Source: Elusimicrobia bacterium RIFCSPLOWO2_02_FULL_39_32 (GTDB lineage Bacteria; Elusimicrobiota; Elusimicrobia; 2-02-FULL-39-32). From it: a DNA stretch of 64,000 bases. Made by a program: the position numbers and the translations under genes. Where the stretch lies: positions 1-64,000 of the forward strand of contig MGUU01000025.1 of NCBI GenBank assembly GCA_001800135.1, written 5' to 3'. The notes under the pieces are model-generated. The model was not told the DNA's origin. It made no database searches and saw nothing but the letters and a program-made list of their open reading frames with translations. Numbering within the stretch: position 1 is the first letter of the stretch; each line of letters begins with the position of its first letter. Positions 17,215 through 26,674 of this stretch are shown one piece after another.

Positions 17215-20049
17215 ATGCCGCAAGATTTTATCTTTATTAAAGGGGCCAGAGAACATAACCTTAAAAACATTTCCTTAAAAATACCTCGCAACAAGCTGGT
17301 GGTGATCACGGGCCTTTCCGGTTCAGGAAAATCTTCCCTTGCTTTTGATACGCTTTACGCAGAAGGTCAAAGGCGTTATGTGGAATCCCTGTCTGCTTAT
17401 GCCAGACAATTCTTAGAGATGATGGATAAACCGGACGTAGATCTAATTGAAGGGCTTTCTCCTGCCATTGCGATTGAACAAAGAAATCCATCCCACAATC
17501 CTCGATCTACGGTAGGGACGGTAACAGAAATTTATGATTACTTAAGACTCTTATTTGCAAGGGTTGGCACCCCTTATTGCCCCCAATGCAAAAAACTGAT
17601 CCAACCCCAATCTGCAAGCCAAATCATCTCTGTTATCATGGAACTAAAAGCTGGAACTAAAATTGAAATTTTAAGTCCATTGATCAGAGGCAGGATTGGC
17701 ACCTATGGAGAACTTTTCCAAAAATTAAAGAGATCCGGCTATTCTCGAGCGCGTGTGAACGGCAAAAATGTTCTGTTGGAAGAAAAAATCCCTTTAGATC
17801 GTTATAAAAAACATACCATTGAGTTAGTGGTGGATCGGGTTGAGATTCAGCCTGAAATCAGAGAACGAATAGCAGACTCCATTGAAACCGCGCTAAAAGA
17901 AGGAAATGGAGTAGTGGAAATAATAGAACAAGGGAAAAAAGAACCGCTTCTTTTTAGCGAGCGCTATGCTTGCACGGAATGCGGGATTTCCTTGCCTGAA
18001 ATTGAACCAAGAATGTTTTCTTTTAATTCTCCCTATGGGGCCTGCCCTGAATGCGACGGCATTGGATCAAAAGTGGAAGTAGATCCAGATTTAGTTGTGC
18101 CGGAAAAAGATAAAAGCATCTTGGAGGGAGCGATCATTGCATGGAATAGCCCAGTCACCACCAGAACCCATCGCTGGAAACAAGGATGGAGAGAATATTA
18201 CGATGACATTTTAAAACAAGTATGCGACCAATATAGGATCGGCATGGGGAGCCCTTGGAAAAACCTTTCAGAAAACCATAAAAAAATATTGCTCTATGGA
18301 GGGGCTAACACTCAGATAAAGTCATTGTGGGGTCGAGAGGAAAAAGAATTTGAAGGGGTGATCGGCAATCTGGAACGCAGATATACGGAATCTGAATCTG
18401 AATTTGTAAAAGAAGAAATCATGAACCTTTACATGCGCAGGCGCACTTGCCCAAAGTGCAAAGGCGCGAGACTAAAAAACGAGTCTCTTTCTGTTAAAAT
18501 CGGTCAGAAAAACATTCAAGAGATTAGCCAGCTTTCTGTAAAAAAAGCAAAAATTTTTTTTGATTGCTTAAAACTTGGGAACATTCAAGAAAAAATCGCT
18601 AAAACGATTTTAAAAGAAATTGTAGCTAGACTCGAATTTTTAGAAAATGTAGGACTTGATTATCTAACCTTAAGCAGAGAAAGCCAAACCCTTGCGGGAG
18701 GGGAAGCGCAAAGAATCCATTTAGCCACTCAAATTGGCTCCGGGCTTATGGGGGTGCTCTATGTTTTAGACGAGCCCTCCATTGGACTTCACCAACGGGA
18801 CAATAAACGCTTATTGGATACTTTAATCCGTTTAAAAAATTTAGGAAATACATTAGTGGTTGTGGAACATGATGAAGAGACTATTAGATCCGCTGATTGG
18901 ATTATAGATCTTGGCCCAGGAGCCGGGGAATTTGGAGGAGAGGTGATTGCTCAAGGAACATTGCCTGAAATTCTAAAAGAAAAAAAATCTTTGACAGCCA
19001 GTTATTTAAACGGGAACCTAAAAATACCTTTAAGAAAAGCTCGCGAGCAAAACAAAAAAGCGATAAAGATTTTTGGAGCCTCTCAATTTAATTTAAAAAA
19101 TATTGATTTAGAAATTCCTTTGGGAGTTTTTGTCTGCGTTACAGGAGTTTCCGGTTCAGGCAAATCCACGTTAGTGCATGAAATTATCTATAAATCTCTT
19201 GCTTTAAAATTACATCACTCAAAAGATCTTCCGGGAAAAGCGCGCAAGATTGAAGGTTTTGAACATTTAGATAAAGTGATTGTGGTTGACCAATCCCCAA
19301 TCGGAAGAACGCCTCGCTCAAACCCCGCAACTTATACTGGAGCCTGGGCACCAATCCGAGAAGTTTTTGCGCAGCTGCAAGAATCGCGCAGGAAAGGGTA
19401 TAAACCGGGACGTTTCTCCTTTAATGTAAAAGGAGGACGCTGCGAAAACTGTCAAGGGGACGGCACTCTTAAAATCTCCATGCAATTTTTGCCGGATATC
19501 TATGTAAAATGCGAGGTCTGTGAAGGCAAAAGATTTAATCAAGAAACCTTGCAGATTAAATTCAAAGGAAAAAATATTGCGGAAGTTTTAAATTTACCTG
19601 TAGAAGAAGCTTTAATTTTCTTTCAGGCCATTCCGCAAATAGCGCGCACCTTGCAAACTTTACAAGAGGTGGGTTTGGGTTATATTAAACTAGGCCAAAG
19701 CGCCACCACTCTTTCCGGAGGAGAAGCGCAAAGAGTAAAGCTAGCCACAGAACTTAGCAAACGAGCCACAGGGAAAACCTTGTATCTTTTAGATGAACCT
19801 ACCACAGGTCTTCACTTTGCGGATGTGGAAAAACTATTGAATGTGCTGCACAAATTAGTGGAGATTGGAAATAGCGTGTTAGTGATAGAACATAATTTAG
19901 AAGTGATTAAAACCGCTGATTGGATTGTGGATATGGGACCTGAAGGCGGGGACTTAGGCGGCAGTGTGGTGGCAGAAGGGTCTCCAAAAAGTATCTGTGA
20001 AAACCCTCTTTCTTATACAGGACAGTTCTTAAAAAAGTTACTGAATTAA
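17215..20049 (+). CDS. uvrA: excinuclease ABC subunit A
   Basis: A tandem ABC ATPase of 944 residues. Walker A motifs are GLSGSGKSS and GVSGSGKST, signatures LAGGEAQR and LSGGEAQR. Zinc-finger cysteines appear in CPQC, CTECG/CPECDG, CPKCKG and [14 protein letters not shown]. UvrA finds bulky DNA lesions with UvrB in nucleotide excision repair. Length is normal, and all expected motifs are present. It follows the patatin gene after 15 nt and is likely cotranscribed with it. Confidence 0.97.
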   Translation: MPQDFIFIKGAREHNLKNISLKIPRNKLVVITGLSGSGKSSLAFDTLYAEGQRRYVESLSAYARQFLEMMDKPDVDLIEGLSPAIAIEQRNPSHNPRSTVGTVTEIYDYLRLLFARVGTPYCPQCKKLIQPQSASQIISVIMELKAGTKIEILSPLIRGRIGTYGELFQKLKRSGYSRARVNGKNVLLEEKIPLDRYKKHTIELVVDRVEIQPEIRERIADSIETALKEGNGVVEIIEQGKKEPLLFSERYACTECGISLPEIEPRMFSFNSPYGACPECDGIGSKVEVDPDLVVPEKDKSILEGAIIAWNSPVTTRTHRWKQGWREYYDDILKQVCDQYRIGMGSPWKNLSENHKKILLYGGANTQIKSLWGREEKEFEGVIGNLERRYTESESEFVKEEIMNLYMRRRTCPKCKGARLKNESLSVKIGQKNIQEISQLSVKKAKIFFDCLKLGNIQEKIAKTILKEIVARLEFLENVGLDYLTLSRESQTLAGGEAQRIHLATQIGSGLMGVLYVLDEPSIGLHQRDNKRLLDTLIRLKNLGNTLVVVEHDEETIRSADWIIDLGPGAGEFGGEVIAQGTLPEILKEKKSLTASYLNGNLKIPLRKAREQNKKAIKIFGASQFNLKNIDLEIPLGVFVCVTGVSGSGKSTLVHEIIYKSLALKLHHSKDLPGKARKIEGFEHLDKVIVVDQSPIGRTPRSNPATYTGAWAPIREVFAQLQESRRKGYKPGRFSFNVKGGRCENCQGDGTLKISMQFLPDIYVKCEVCEGKRFNQETLQIKFKGKNIAEVLNLPVEEALIFFQAIPQIARTLQTLQEVGLGYIKLGQSATTLSGGEAQRVKLATELSKRATGKTLYLLDEPTTGLHFADVEKLLNVLHKLVEIGNSVLVIEHNLEVIKTADWIVDMGPEGGDLGGSVVAEGSPKSICENPLSYTGQFLKKLLN

Positions 20050-20116
20050 TCCATATTGATTTAAAAAAATATTATCAAGCGCTAAAAACCGCTCTTAGTT
20101 TTTAAAGATTAGAAAG

Positions 20117-20145
20117 TTGAAATGGATAAAAGATTATAGTATGCT
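20117..20145 (+). promoter_or_regulatory. candidate promoter of the tol-pal operon
   Basis: TTGAAA (20117-20122) and TATGCT (20140-20145) are 17 nt apart, 31 nt upstream of the pal start. An exceptionally good ribosome site, AGGAGGT, precedes the pal ATG. The -10 match is only moderate. Confidence 0.35.
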
Positions 20146-20175
20146 TTTAACAACGATTTTACAGGAGGTAAACTG

Positions 20176-20739
20176 ATGGAAAGATTTTTACAGTCAAAGT
20201 GGATTTCAGCGCTCTTCATTTCTCTCTTATCTTTATCCCTTACAGCCTGTCCTAAAAAACAAACAGTTAAAAAAATTCCAGAACCAGCACAAAAAATCCA
20301 GGAAGTTGTAGAAACAGAGGAACTGGACGTGCACGGCAAAGATTTTGAAACTTCAAAAAATTTGGATGCGATTTATTTTGATTATGACTCTTCCGACCTT
20401 TCAGAACAGGCGCGTCAAAGCCTTTCTTCTAACGCGGAATATATAAAGAAACTGAAAAATACAGAGATCCTGATTGAGGGTCATTGTGATGAACGAGGAA
20501 CCATTGCATACAATTTAGCTTTAGCCCAAAAAAGAGCGCAATCTGTAAGAAGATATTACCTTTCTTTAGGCCTGGACCCTAAGAAGGTTGGAACACTCTC
20601 CTATGGAAAAGAAAAACCTATTTGTCTGGAATCATCTGAAGAGTGTTGGCTAAAAAATCGCAGAGCAGAAAGCAAACTTCTTGCTCCTAAAGTAGCGAAT
20701 GGTTCTAAAGATCCAGAAAAAAACCAAACTGAAAGATAG
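20176..20739 (+). CDS. pal: peptidoglycan-associated lipoprotein Pal
   Basis: A lipoprotein signal (SLLSLSLTAC, cysteine as +1) is followed by an OmpA-like domain with IYFDYDSSDLS, IEGHCDERGTIAYNLALAQKRA and the closing NRRAE. The domain binds meso-diaminopimelate of peptidoglycan and ties the outer membrane to the wall. It is the first gene of the Tol-Pal operon. The TAG stop at 20737-20739 directly precedes the in-frame lipoprotein signal of the next gene. Confidence 0.95.
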   Translation: MERFLQSKWISALFISLLSLSLTACPKKQTVKKIPEPAQKIQEVVETEELDVHGKDFETSKNLDAIYFDYDSSDLSEQARQSLSSNAEYIKKLKNTEILIEGHCDERGTIAYNLALAQKRAQSVRRYYLSLGLDPKKVGTLSYGKEKPICLESSEECWLKNRRAESKLLAPKVANGSKDPEKNQTER

Positions 20740-20751
20740 GTCCTTAAACTT

Positions 20752-21501
20752 ATTCATCTAAAATCTAATTTTTTATTTTATCTAATCCTGCTGCAAGCCT
20801 TTGCCTTAACAGGATGTGTCGCCACTACCATGGACATTGACCGCTTGCAGGAGACCTTAAACTCCATGCAAAAAGGGCAAGCGGATCTGCTTGTAAAAAT
20901 AGAAGAGTTTGACCAAACGCTCACTGCCCTGAGGGAAGAACTTTCCTCCAGCCAAAGGAAAATGTTGGTAGTTTCTCAAAAACTAGATGACACACAAATG
21001 GGGTTAAGGAATAAAATGGAAGGGATCGGCCAACTGCTTTCTGCTGCAACTAACCAAACTTCGCTTCCTTTACCCAGCGATGAATATAAAATCGCTTACA
21101 GAGATTACCTTGCGGGAAAAATCGATTTAAGTTTAGAAGGATTTAAAAATTTTTTGGAGCGCTATCCGGATCATGACCTAAGCGATCAAGCTCAATTTTT
21201 TCTTGCGGACTGTTACTTAACTAAAAAGAAATTTAAGGAAGCTCGGGTTGAGTTTGACAAAGTCCTTTCCACCTCTTTAGAATTACGCGCCCAAGCCTTG
21301 CTAAAAAGATCTTATGCTTTAGCTGGGTCAGGTGATATCATCAATCAGAAAGCCACACTGCAAGCCTTAATTAAAGAATTTCCTAAATCAGAAGAAGCTA
21401 AAACAGGTCAACAGATTCTAACAAAACTCTCTTCTCAAGAATCCATCGCTGCTCAACCTAAAAGAAAATCAAACAGCTCTAAAAAGAAAGCAAGAGAATG
21501 A
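20752..21501 (+). CDS. cpoB: Tol-Pal system lipoprotein CpoB/YbgF, probable non-ATG start
   Basis: The first ATG (20830) follows an obvious lipoprotein signal read in the same frame: HLKSNFLFYLILLQAFALTGC, with the lipobox cysteine at codon 20815. No ATG, GTG or TTG lies between the pal stop (20737-20739) and that signal. The best start is ATT at 20752, with AGG 11 nt upstream; ATT use is rare and known from infC. The mature protein has an N-terminal coiled coil (trimerisation) and tetratricopeptide-like repeats (DYLAGKIDLSLEGFKNFLERYPDHDLSDQAQFFLADCYL), as in CpoB, which coordinates peptidoglycan synthesis with outer-membrane constriction. The stop overlaps tolB by 4 nt. Confidence 0.75.
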   Translation: MHLKSNFLFYLILLQAFALTGCVATTMDIDRLQETLNSMQKGQADLLVKIEEFDQTLTALREELSSSQRKMLVVSQKLDDTQMGLRNKMEGIGQLLSAATNQTSLPLPSDEYKIAYRDYLAGKIDLSLEGFKNFLERYPDHDLSDQAQFFLADCYLTKKKFKEARVEFDKVLSTSLELRAQALLKRSYALAGSGDIINQKATLQALIKEFPKSEEAKTGQQILTKLSSQESIAAQPKRKSNSSKKKARE

Positions 21502-22766
21502 AGGCTGGGTACTTAGCGTTTTTTCTTCTTGCCTGTCAGTCTAGTGGTCTGTTTGGAACAGAACTCTATCTGCAAATCCAACGGGGCGAAAAATTAATAA
21601 TAGCGCTTCCGGATTTCCGCGCAAAAAACAATTCTGAAAGAGAGATGGAAGCTGCGGAAGAGCTTAAAAATGTTACTCGCTCAGATCTCTTATTTAGCCG
21701 GGTCTTTAATTTAATTGAAGAAGGACCCATGCCTGCTGAAGGAAAAATAGATTTTGAATCCTGGAGCAAAAATGGCGCTGATATCCTGATTACAGCGAAT
21801 GTTCTAAATAAAGAAGCTGACAAGATTCAAATGATCGCTTCGGTTTATGAAATTGAAACGCAAAAATCTATTTTTCAAAAAATGTACAGTTCCAATGCGG
21901 AAAATACCAACCGAATGGCGCATGAATTTGTAGCGGATTTACTTTACCGCTTTACCGGCCAAAAAGGACTCTCCACTACCAAATTATCTTTTTCTAATAA
22001 TAGTACAGGCGTAAAAGAGGTTTATCTTGTAGATTTTGATGGGACCAATTTAAAACGCATTACTACAGACAACAGCCTTGCCATACTTCCGCGCTGGTCT
22101 CCGGAAGGAAAAGAAATTATTTATACCAGTTACAAAAGGCATAATCCGGATCTTTATATCTATTCTTTAGAAAATGGCACAAACCAGGTTTTTTCTTCAC
22201 GCAAAGGTTTGAATAGTTCCGCATCTTTTTCTCCGGACGGAAAAGTTTTAGTTGCTACTCTTTCCCATGAAGGGTATCCTAATCTTTATCTCTTAGACCG
22301 TAAAGGAGAAATTCTGCAGAGGCTCACTCATGGAAAATTTGCAGATACCTCCGCATCTTTTTCTCCAGACGGTAAAAGAATTATTTTTGTTTCTGACCGT
22401 CCGGGTTGGCCTCAAATTTATGTGATAGATACAGATGGTTCTAACCTAAAAAGATTGTCCGACTCAGGATATTGTGATTCCCCAATCTGGTCTCCGCAAG
22501 GGGATAAAATCGCTTATTCTCGCGGAACCAATAAAGGAATCCATGAGATTGTTATTCACGACCTTATCTCCGGAGAAATTGCGCAGATCACAAACAATCA
22601 AGGCAGCAATGAGAACCCATCTTTTTCTCCGGATGGGCAGTACCTTGCATTCTCTTCAAACAGAAATCAAAAACGAGAAATCTATATTTCTAGTTTAGAC
22701 GGTTCCATGCAAAAAAAATTGTTGGAGATGGCGGGAGATTCTTTTACTCCCTCTTGGGGACCATAA
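21498..22766 (+). CDS. tolB: Tol-Pal system beta-propeller protein TolB
   Basis: A signal peptide precedes the N-terminal TolB domain (residues ~25-140) and a WD40-like six-bladed propeller with repeated PRWSPEGKEI, ASFSPDGKVL, ASFSPDGKRI, PIWSPQGDKI and PSFSPDGQYL blades. TolB sits in the periplasm and binds Pal and TolA. The gene starts inside the cpoB stop (ATGA) and ends directly before tolQ (0-nt gap), so translation is tightly coupled. Confidence 0.95.
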   Translation: MKAGYLAFFLLACQSSGLFGTELYLQIQRGEKLIIALPDFRAKNNSEREMEAAEELKNVTRSDLLFSRVFNLIEEGPMPAEGKIDFESWSKNGADILITANVLNKEADKIQMIASVYEIETQKSIFQKMYSSNAENTNRMAHEFVADLLYRFTGQKGLSTTKLSFSNNSTGVKEVYLVDFDGTNLKRITTDNSLAILPRWSPEGKEIIYTSYKRHNPDLYIYSLENGTNQVFSSRKGLNSSASFSPDGKVLVATLSHEGYPNLYLLDRKGEILQRLTHGKFADTSASFSPDGKRIIFVSDRPGWPQIYVIDTDGSNLKRLSDSGYCDSPIWSPQGDKIAYSRGTNKGIHEIVIHDLISGEIAQITNNQGSNENPSFSPDGQYLAFSSNRNQKREIYISSLDGSMQKKLLEMAGDSFTPSWGP

Positions 22767-23441
22767 ATGATAAACCAAACTTTTTCTTTTAAAGAGATGT
22801 TCCTACTTGGCTGGCCGATTTTAAGCGTTCTCGTAGGCTGCTCCATTATTTCTTTGGCTATTATTTTAGAACGATGGATTCATTTTAAAAAAAGAAAAGT
22901 GAACGTAAAAGATTTTTTCTCTAAAATTGAATCAGTCCTTGCAAGCAGCAAAGAGCTGCGGGAAAAAACCTCTATTTTAGGCGAACCCATGGCAACCATT
23001 ACCCGTTCCGCCTTAATGGTTGCCGGCAACAGAAAAACAAATATAGCTTTGGTTGCGGATCGCGCAGTCAGAGTAGAAGTTGGGGAATTAGAGCGTTTTG
23101 TTCCTTTTTTAGGAACCATTGCAGCAGCTTCCCCGTTTATTGGTCTCCTAGGAACTGTGATTGGAATTATTCGAGCCTTTCGTTCCCTGGCCATGAGCGG
23201 TGGAGCAGGACCGCAAGTAGTTGCCGGAGGAATTTCAGAAGCTCTTATCGCCACTGCTTTAGGTCTTATGGTAGCGATTCCTTCTCTTGTAGCTTATAAC
23301 TTTTTTTCCACAAAAATCCGCAGAACCACTGAGAATATGGAAATTTGCGTGGATGGCTTAATACAACTTTTAAGCCATACGACTCTAAATAATAAGATAC
23401 CCACTCGTTTAAAAGAAAAAGATCTATCTTTAAACGCATAA
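22767..23441 (+). CDS. tolQ: TolQ/ExbB-type proton channel subunit
   Basis: The 224-residue protein has three transmembrane helices (residues ~12-32, ~115-140, ~155-180) with the MotA/TolQ/ExbB signature PFIGLLGTVIGIIRAF and ATALGLMVAIPSLVAYNFF. With TolR it forms the proton-driven motor that energises TolA. Its position in the tol cluster supports TolQ over ExbB. Confidence 0.92.
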   Translation: MINQTFSFKEMFLLGWPILSVLVGCSIISLAIILERWIHFKKRKVNVKDFFSKIESVLASSKELREKTSILGEPMATITRSALMVAGNRKTNIALVADRAVRVEVGELERFVPFLGTIAAASPFIGLLGTVIGIIRAFRSLAMSGGAGPQVVAGGISEALIATALGLMVAIPSLVAYNFFSTKIRRTTENMEICVDGLIQLLSHTTLNNKIPTRLKEKDLSLNA

Positions 23442-23442
23442 A

Positions 23443-23871
23443 ATGCAAACAAAACTTGGAATAAGCAGAGAAAAATTTCCCCTGATGGCAGAGATTAACA
23501 TGATTCCATTGATTGATGTTTCTTTAGTCTTGCTTATTATCTTTATGGTGGTAACTCCTTTTTTAGTGAACTCTCAGATTAAAATTAATTTGCCAAAAAC
23601 CGTTACAGGAATAGCTCTGGAGAGTGAACCCACTAAAATTCAAATAAGCGCTAGAAAAAATTTCTACATTGATGGTGAAATTGCGCATAAAGAAGATTTC
23701 GGCAAACTCCTGCGGGCAAAACTCTCACAAGAAACCAACCCTTCAGTATTAATTGAAGCGGATGCTTCAGTACCTTTTGAAACCATTATTCTTGCCATGG
23801 ACCAAGCAAAACTGGCTGGAGCTAATAAATTAGGTGTGGCTGTTAATAAGGAAATAGAAAGCCAAGATTAA
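23443..23871 (+). CDS. tolR: TolR/ExbD-type motor subunit
   Basis: The 142-residue protein has one N-terminal helix with the proton-carrying aspartate in INMIPLIDVSLVLLIIFMVVTPF, then a periplasmic ExbD/TolR domain ending LIEADASVPFETIILAMDQAKLAG. It works with TolQ. It starts 1 nt after the tolQ stop. Confidence 0.92.
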   Translation: MQTKLGISREKFPLMAEINMIPLIDVSLVLLIIFMVVTPFLVNSQIKINLPKTVTGIALESEPTKIQISARKNFYIDGEIAHKEDFGKLLRAKLSQETNPSVLIEADASVPFETIILAMDQAKLAGANKLGVAVNKEIESQD

Positions 23872-23878
23872 CTTTAAA

Positions 23879-24619
23879 GTGCTGGAACCTTTAGAAACCT
23901 CTCAAAAAAATCCTCTTAAACCTTATTTAACTTATTCTTCAGCTTTACACTTTTTTGTGGTAAGCTGGATTTTAATTGCGAACTTTTCCAAACAAGCTGA
24001 AAAAAATTATTTTAGCGTGGATTTTATTGGCAGCGGAAGCTCCTCTTTAAAAACACAAGCTCCAATTAAAAGAGAAGAAGCTAAAACCCAAGCTGATCTC
24101 TCTAAACGCATTGACCCTAAAGAAGATTTGCTAATTAAACCAAAAGAAGAGGAAAAAAAAGAAAAAGAGATTGTGAATGAAATCCCATCCCTTCCTCCAC
24201 CTCCCATTCCGCAAGCAAAATCTCTTAAACAAGAGAAATTAAGTGATGCGGGGATCATACCCACAGCTCCTTCTGGTTCAGGAGTGGGACTTGGTTTTGG
24301 CCCAGACAATAGCGCTTTAGGAAGCGGTGAAGGAGGAAATTTTCCCTACAGCTGGTATGTGTTTGCAATTAAAAAAAGTCTGGACATTCATTGGAATATT
24401 ACGAGCGGCTTTAACCGAAGAATTTATAGCCAAGTTGTTTTTACCATTACTCGAGATGGGAGTTTGACTGACGTTGAATTAGAAGAAAGTTCCAAGAATT
24501 CAATTTTTGATCAGGCTGCTGTGAGAGCAGTGAAAGAAAGCGATCCATTTCCTCCCCTGCCTGAAGACTTTCAAGAACCAAATTTAAGAGTCCACGTTCG
24601 CTTTACAGTTAAAAGATAA
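23879..24619 (+). CDS. tolA: TolA/TonB-like periplasm-spanning protein
   Basis: The start is GTG at 23879. One transmembrane helix (LHFFVVSWILIANF) is followed by a charged, proline-rich spacer (KPKEEEKKEKEI, PSLPPPPIP) and a C-terminal TonB/TolA domain (YSQVVFTITRDGSLTDVELEESS, DQAAVRAVKESDPFPPLPEDF). It transmits motor energy from TolQR to the outer membrane. The position at the end of the Tol operon favours TolA, although the C-terminal domain looks like the TonB_C/energy-transducer type. Confidence 0.85.
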   Translation: MLEPLETSQKNPLKPYLTYSSALHFFVVSWILIANFSKQAEKNYFSVDFIGSGSSSLKTQAPIKREEAKTQADLSKRIDPKEDLLIKPKEEEKKEKEIVNEIPSLPPPPIPQAKSLKQEKLSDAGIIPTAPSGSGVGLGFGPDNSALGSGEGGNFPYSWYVFAIKKSLDIHWNITSGFNRRIYSQVVFTITRDGSLTDVELEESSKNSIFDQAAVRAVKESDPFPPLPEDFQEPNLRVHVRFTVKR

Positions 24620-24706
24620 ATCCAAAATTAACCTGAATTCTTCAAACATTGCACACTACAGACTTTAAACCCGACTTTTGCATTAGGAAATGAGAACCGA
24701 GATTAG

Positions 24707-25501
24707 CTATGCCTTAAAATCATTGGGATCGCTGGCTCTAAATTTCCAAGCAAGCCATTCTGTAAATTTTGGAAAAAAGAAATGGAGGAAATAAAGAAAA
24801 TGAGTTGCTCTTGGAACAAAAACTTCGCTCTTTTTTTTCTCAATCGCAACAAGAATTTTTTCCGCAACCTTTTCAGCTGAGATAGGCAAAACATTTTTGC
24901 CTTTTTTCTTTGCCCCTTCAATAATCTCTTCTGTCATTGGGGTATAGACAGTTCCCGGATAAATCGCGGAAACAAAAATTCCATACTGTTTTATCTCTTG
25001 CCTTAAAGCTTGGGAATAACCAACCAGCGCAAACTTACTTGCCGCGTAATACCCTAAACTAGGAAATCCCAATTTCCCGGCAATAGAGGCTACATTCGCT
25101 ATGGCGCCGCTTCCCTGTTTTTTCATAATGGGTAAAATAGCATTCACGCACCCTACAGCCCCAAAATAGTTAACTTCCATTACCTCTCTTAATTCTTCTT
25201 CTGAACATTGCTCAATTGGTTTATAAATCAGGATACCTGCATTGTTGATAAGAATATCAATTCTGCCAAAAACTTTTAAAGTCTCTTTTACCAGATTTTC
25301 CAAAGAATCTTTTTTAGTGACATCTGTTTCTATAGGAAGAGAGCCATTCAATTCTTTAGCTATTTTCTCAAGCAATCCCTTCCTACGCGCGGCTAAAACG
25401 CATTTGGCTCCATTTTGATAAAGAAGTCTGGCTGTGGCGAGCCCTATGCCGCTAGAAGCGCCTGTTATGATTACAACTTTATTCTTAAAAAAATTACTCA
25501 T
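24707..25501 (-). CDS. short-chain dehydrogenase/reductase
   Basis: A classical SDR of 264 residues. It has TGASSGIGLATA (NAD(P) binding), NNAG (residues ~86-89), the catalytic serine in NVASIAGK, and the YAASK pair. Arginines in AARRKG after the second strand favour NADPH. The C-terminal extension is hydrophobic (FLYFLHFFFPKFTEWLAWKF), as in DltE/SDR members of lipid-related pathways; the substrate cannot be told. Single gene, convergent with tolA. Confidence 0.85.
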   Translation of the reverse strand: MSNFFKNKVVIITGASSGIGLATARLLYQNGAKCVLAARRKGLLEKIAKELNGSLPIETDVTKKDSLENLVKETLKVFGRIDILINNAGILIYKPIEQCSEEELREVMEVNYFGAVGCVNAILPIMKKQGSGAIANVASIAGKLGFPSLGYYAASKFALVGYSQALRQEIKQYGIFVSAIYPGTVYTPMTEEIIEGAKKKGKNVLPISAEKVAEKILVAIEKKKSEVFVPRATHFLYFLHFFFPKFTEWLAWKFRASDPNDFKA

Positions 25502-25591
25502 ATTATGAGCCTATTATAAAATTTATTTTACTCTTTAAAAACCATTTTACTCATCTGACTAAAACAATTTTTTTTCAAACAGGACTCTTTT

Positions 25592-26224
25592 TTAAACTAA
25601 AGAAGATGGACAAATATTATTGAGAGGACATTGGCTGCAAAGAGGGCGGATCGCTTTGCATAAAGCCCTTCCATGGGTAATTAAAGCATGAGAAAACCAA
25701 ATCCAATTTTCTTGAGGGATTATTTTCATTAAGTCTTCTTCTATTTTTACAGGATCCTGCTTCTTAGTAAGCCCAAGCCTTTTTGAAATTCTTTTTACAT
25801 GCGTGTCCACCACAATCCCAGAGGCAATATTAAAAGCTGTTCCCATCACCACATTTGCGGTTTTTCTAGCCACACCCGGGAGGCTGGTCAATAGCTCCAT
25901 GGTTTTAGGAACCTGACCATGAAAATCCTGCTCGATTTTTTTACAACTCTCCTGTATCCATTTTGCTTTTTGCCTAAAAAAACCTGTTGATCTAATCTCT
26001 TTTTCCAAAATTGTCCTATCTAAATTAGAAAAATCTTTAATGGATTTATATTTTTTAAAAAGAGTTTTAGTGACTTGATTTACTCTCTTGTCTGTGCATT
26101 GAGCTGAAAGAATGGTAGAAATAAGGAGTTGTAAAGGATTGGAATAATTAAGAGCGCAATCTGCTTCCGGATAATTGCTTTTTAAAATCTTTAAAATTTC
26201 TTTTATTTTTTTAGATAAGACCAT
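25592..26224 (-). CDS. nth: endonuclease III
   Basis: A helix-hairpin-helix glycosylase of 210 residues. LLTSLPGVARKTANVV carries the catalytic lysine, and VDTHVKRI the catalytic aspartate. The 4Fe-4S ligands are spaced C-x6-C-x2-C-x5-C in the stretch from CKAIRPLC to NICP. It removes oxidised pyrimidines from DNA and cuts at abasic sites. It starts 10 nt after tRNA-Lys on the same strand, so the two probably share a transcript. Confidence 0.95.
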   Translation of the reverse strand: MVLSKKIKEILKILKSNYPEADCALNYSNPLQLLISTILSAQCTDKRVNQVTKTLFKKYKSIKDFSNLDRTILEKEIRSTGFFRQKAKWIQESCKKIEQDFHGQVPKTMELLTSLPGVARKTANVVMGTAFNIASGIVVDTHVKRISKRLGLTKKQDPVKIEEDLMKIIPQENWIWFSHALITHGRALCKAIRPLCSQCPLNNICPSSLV

Positions 26225-26234
26225 GGAACTAAAA

Positions 26235-26307
26235 TGAGCCCGGAGGGATTCGAACCCTCGACAACTCGATTAAAAGTCGAGTGCTCTACCAACTGAGCTA
26301 CGGGCTC
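26235..26307 (-). tRNA. tRNA-Lys (UUU)
   Basis: A 73-nt cloverleaf on the minus strand. The acceptor GAGCCCG pairs with CGGGCTC, the D arm is GCTCAGTTGGTAGAGC, the anticodon stem-loop is CTCGA CTTTTAA TCGAG, and the T loop is GGTTCGAATCC. The anticodon TTT reads Lys. CCA is not encoded. Its wobble base is a substrate of MnmA (6814-7896). Confidence 0.95.
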
Positions 26308-26383
26308 ATTGTAATAATGACGTTCTATTATCTCAAATTTTATCTAGGTTGGGTAGGGGTCTGTTTTTTTAAGAAAGTTTTCT

Positions 26384-26674
26384 TTACTCGCTTTCTTGCA
26401 TATAATCAATCACAATAGTTATTATTTTTTTTATTGTTTCATTACAATTCTTAAAACTAATTTTTTCTAGAACCTCATTTCCATATTTTCTTATAAGGTC
26501 GCTGATAAGAGCATGGATGAATGATTGGGTTGCCGACTCGATCTTTTTAAAGTCCAAAATGACAACCTTTCCCTTATCTAAAGCTGGAACTATTGTCTCC
26601 ATTCTTATTTTTCTAGCCAAATCCTTATTTTCGGCAAAGGATCCCACTGTTTTAAATAGCTGAACATGAATCAT
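26384..26674 (-). CDS. STAS-like DUF4325 protein
   Basis: A 96-residue single-domain protein. VVILDFKKIESATQSFIHALISDLIRKYG is the DUF4325 core, an anti-sigma-factor-antagonist-like fold with TQSF where STAS proteins carry the phosphorylated serine or threonine. Its start overlaps the end of the upstream HATPase gene by 4 nt. Pairing of a DUF4325 protein with a HATPase is recurrent and resembles partner-switching modules of anti-sigma kinase plus antagonist. No sigma factor gene is adjacent. Confidence 0.75.
   Translation of the reverse strand: MIHVQLFKTVGSFAENKDLARKIRMETIVPALDKGKVVILDFKKIESATQSFIHALISDLIRKYGNEVLEKISFKNCNETIKKIITIVIDYMQESE

Noticed and set aside
20050-20110. Terminator between uvrA and pal (AAAAAC/GTTTTT)
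   Set aside because: The stem is only six A/T-rich pairs and is too weak to call.
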